From: JBFKAV01 sp041621405
GTDB taxonomy: Bacteria; Pseudomonadota; Alphaproteobacteria; Rhodobacterales; Rhodobacteraceae
Direction of reading: 5' to 3'
Length of the DNA stretch: 6,592 bases
Assembly: GCA_041621405.1 (NCBI GenBank)
Contig: JBFKAV010000176.1
Span: 1 to 6,592 of the forward strand
The notes beneath the pieces were generated by a model. That model ran no database searches and had not been told where the DNA came from. It worked only from the letters and a program-made list of their open reading frames with translations. Shown piece by piece: positions 6,371 to 6,592 of this stretch. The position numbers and the translations under genes were made by a program. How positions within the stretch are numbered: the first letter of the stretch is position 1; the number at the start of each line of letters is the position of its first letter.

Positions 6371-6404
6371 GTAACACTGTGTTACACCGGGCGTGTAACA
6401 CGCC
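6371..6404. repeat. Tandem 15-bp palindromes of the GTGTAACAC type; possible operator or hairpin
   Basis: Two perfect palindromes lie side by side: GTAACAC-T-GTGTTAC (6371-6385) and GGCGTGT-A-ACACGCC (6390-6404), each with 7-bp arms and a single central base. Their centres (6378 and 6397) are 19 bp apart. Across both, GTGTTACAC (6379-6387) and GTGTAACAC (6393-6401) form a third inverted repeat with 9-bp arms and the five-base loop CGGGC. As DNA this looks like a double operator for a dimeric protein; as RNA it would fold to a stable hairpin, but the following bases (GCCTTTCCC) lack a proper T run for termination. No protein or known regulon is recognised. Confidence 0.75.
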
Positions 6405-6432
6405 TTTCCCGCCACCCCGCCGGAACGAGGAA

Positions 6433-6452
6433 GGGCCGCCCGGAGGCGGCCC
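6433..6452 (-). terminator. Intrinsic terminator of the minus-strand tig gene
   Basis: GGGCCGCC (6433-6440) and GGCGGCCC (6445-6452) are perfect 8-bp arms around a four-base loop. Read on the minus strand the hairpin begins 30 nt after the tig stop and is followed by TTCCTCGTT, a moderately T-rich tail. On the plus strand it is followed by CCTGTCC, so it fits tig better than trpE, though it could also slow transcripts from trpE. A smaller repeat, GCCCG (6460-6464) with CGGGC (6467-6471 or 6477-6481), lies between it and the stop codon. Confidence 0.7.
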
Positions 6453-6482
6453 CTGTCCTGCCCGTCCGGGCTATCCCGGGCC

Positions 6483-6592
6483 TCACATCTCGTCGAGCGC
6501 GTCGACCACCTTCTCCTCGAAGACCGGCGCGCGGATCGATTGCTGGGCCTGCGCGTTCTTCTGGACGAAGTCGAAGAATGCCCGCTCCTGGC
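6483..6592 (-). CDS. tig: Trigger factor (ribosome-associated chaperone), C-terminal end only
   Basis: The minus strand is open from the window edge to a TGA at 6485-6483, giving 35 residues: an end containing QERAFFDFVQKN, AQAQQSIRAP, VFEEKVVD and finally ALDEM. The pattern of FF-x-(F/Y)-V-Q-x-N, then Q-x-x-(L/I)-R-A-P-(V/I)-(F/Y)-E-(E/D)-K-V-V-D, is the closing helix pair of the trigger factor C-terminal chaperone domain. Trigger factor binds at the ribosome exit tunnel and shields nascent chains. The protein stops right after the KVVD helix, whereas many trigger factors, such as E. coli's, run on for about twenty residues (AKVTEKE-like). The hairpin 30 nt downstream supports a genuine gene end here. 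The gene converges on trpE. The call rests on a short tail, so a distant relative cannot be excluded. Confidence 0.75.
   Translation of the reverse strand, partial: QERAFFDFVQKNAQAQQSIRAPVFEEKVVDALDEM

Noticed and set aside
6371..6404. parS, matS or PpsR/CrtJ sites as an explanation of the palindromes.
   Set aside because: The ParB site needs contiguous TGTTTCAC-GTGAAACA halves, the E. coli matS core GTGAC..GTCAC does not match, and no TGT-N12-ACA spacing occurs in the cluster.
1..6592. Insertion sequences, CRISPR arrays, tRNA/rRNA genes, phage or defence genes.
   Set aside because: No transposase-like frames, terminal repeats, regularly spaced direct repeats or recognisable RNA genes were seen; nearly all of the window is occupied by housekeeping coding sequence.

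Overview
The window looks like ordinary chromosomal DNA from an alphaproteobacterium, most likely Rhodobacterales (Rhodobacter/Paracoccus/roseobacter relatives). The G+C content is high, with strong G/C bias at third codon positions. The gene types (Rhodobacteraceae-like FabI, a PpiD-type chaperone followed directly by trpE, and a trigger factor tail) fit that group. The order-level assignment is inference from protein similarity recalled without a database.

From left to right: positions 1-654 hold the 3' part of fabI (enoyl-ACP reductase, fatty acid synthesis). It is followed on the same strand by gpt (xanthine/guanine phosphoribosyltransferase, 662-1165), a four-helix DUF2127-type membrane protein (1137-1670), a class I/II PLP aminotransferase (1667-2845), a PpiD/SurA_N-type periplasmic chaperone (2916-4763) and trpE (anthranilate synthase component I, 4747-6285). 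Spacing is tight: 7 nt, then a 29-nt overlap, a 4-nt overlap, a 70-nt gap and a 17-nt overlap. All six genes could share a transcript. The 70-nt gap before ppiD is the only place with room for an internal promoter and carries a weak candidate.

After trpE comes a 197-nt intergenic region (6286-6482), then the C-terminal end of a minus-strand gene that looks like trigger factor (tig). The two flanking genes converge. The region holds a weak hairpin just after trpE, a strong GC-rich hairpin that probably terminates tig, and an unexplained cluster of GTGTAACAC palindromes between them. This cluster is the least expected feature in the window.

Functionally the genes are a mix of housekeeping roles: lipid synthesis, purine salvage, amino-acid transamination, envelope protein folding and the first step of tryptophan synthesis. 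I see no mobile element, CRISPR array, RNA gene, toxin-antitoxin or defence system. The points worth checking are the palindrome cluster, a short AT-rich rare-codon patch inside trpE, the repeated and catalytically degenerate architecture of the PpiD protein, the separation of trpE from trpGDC, and the early stop of the trigger factor.
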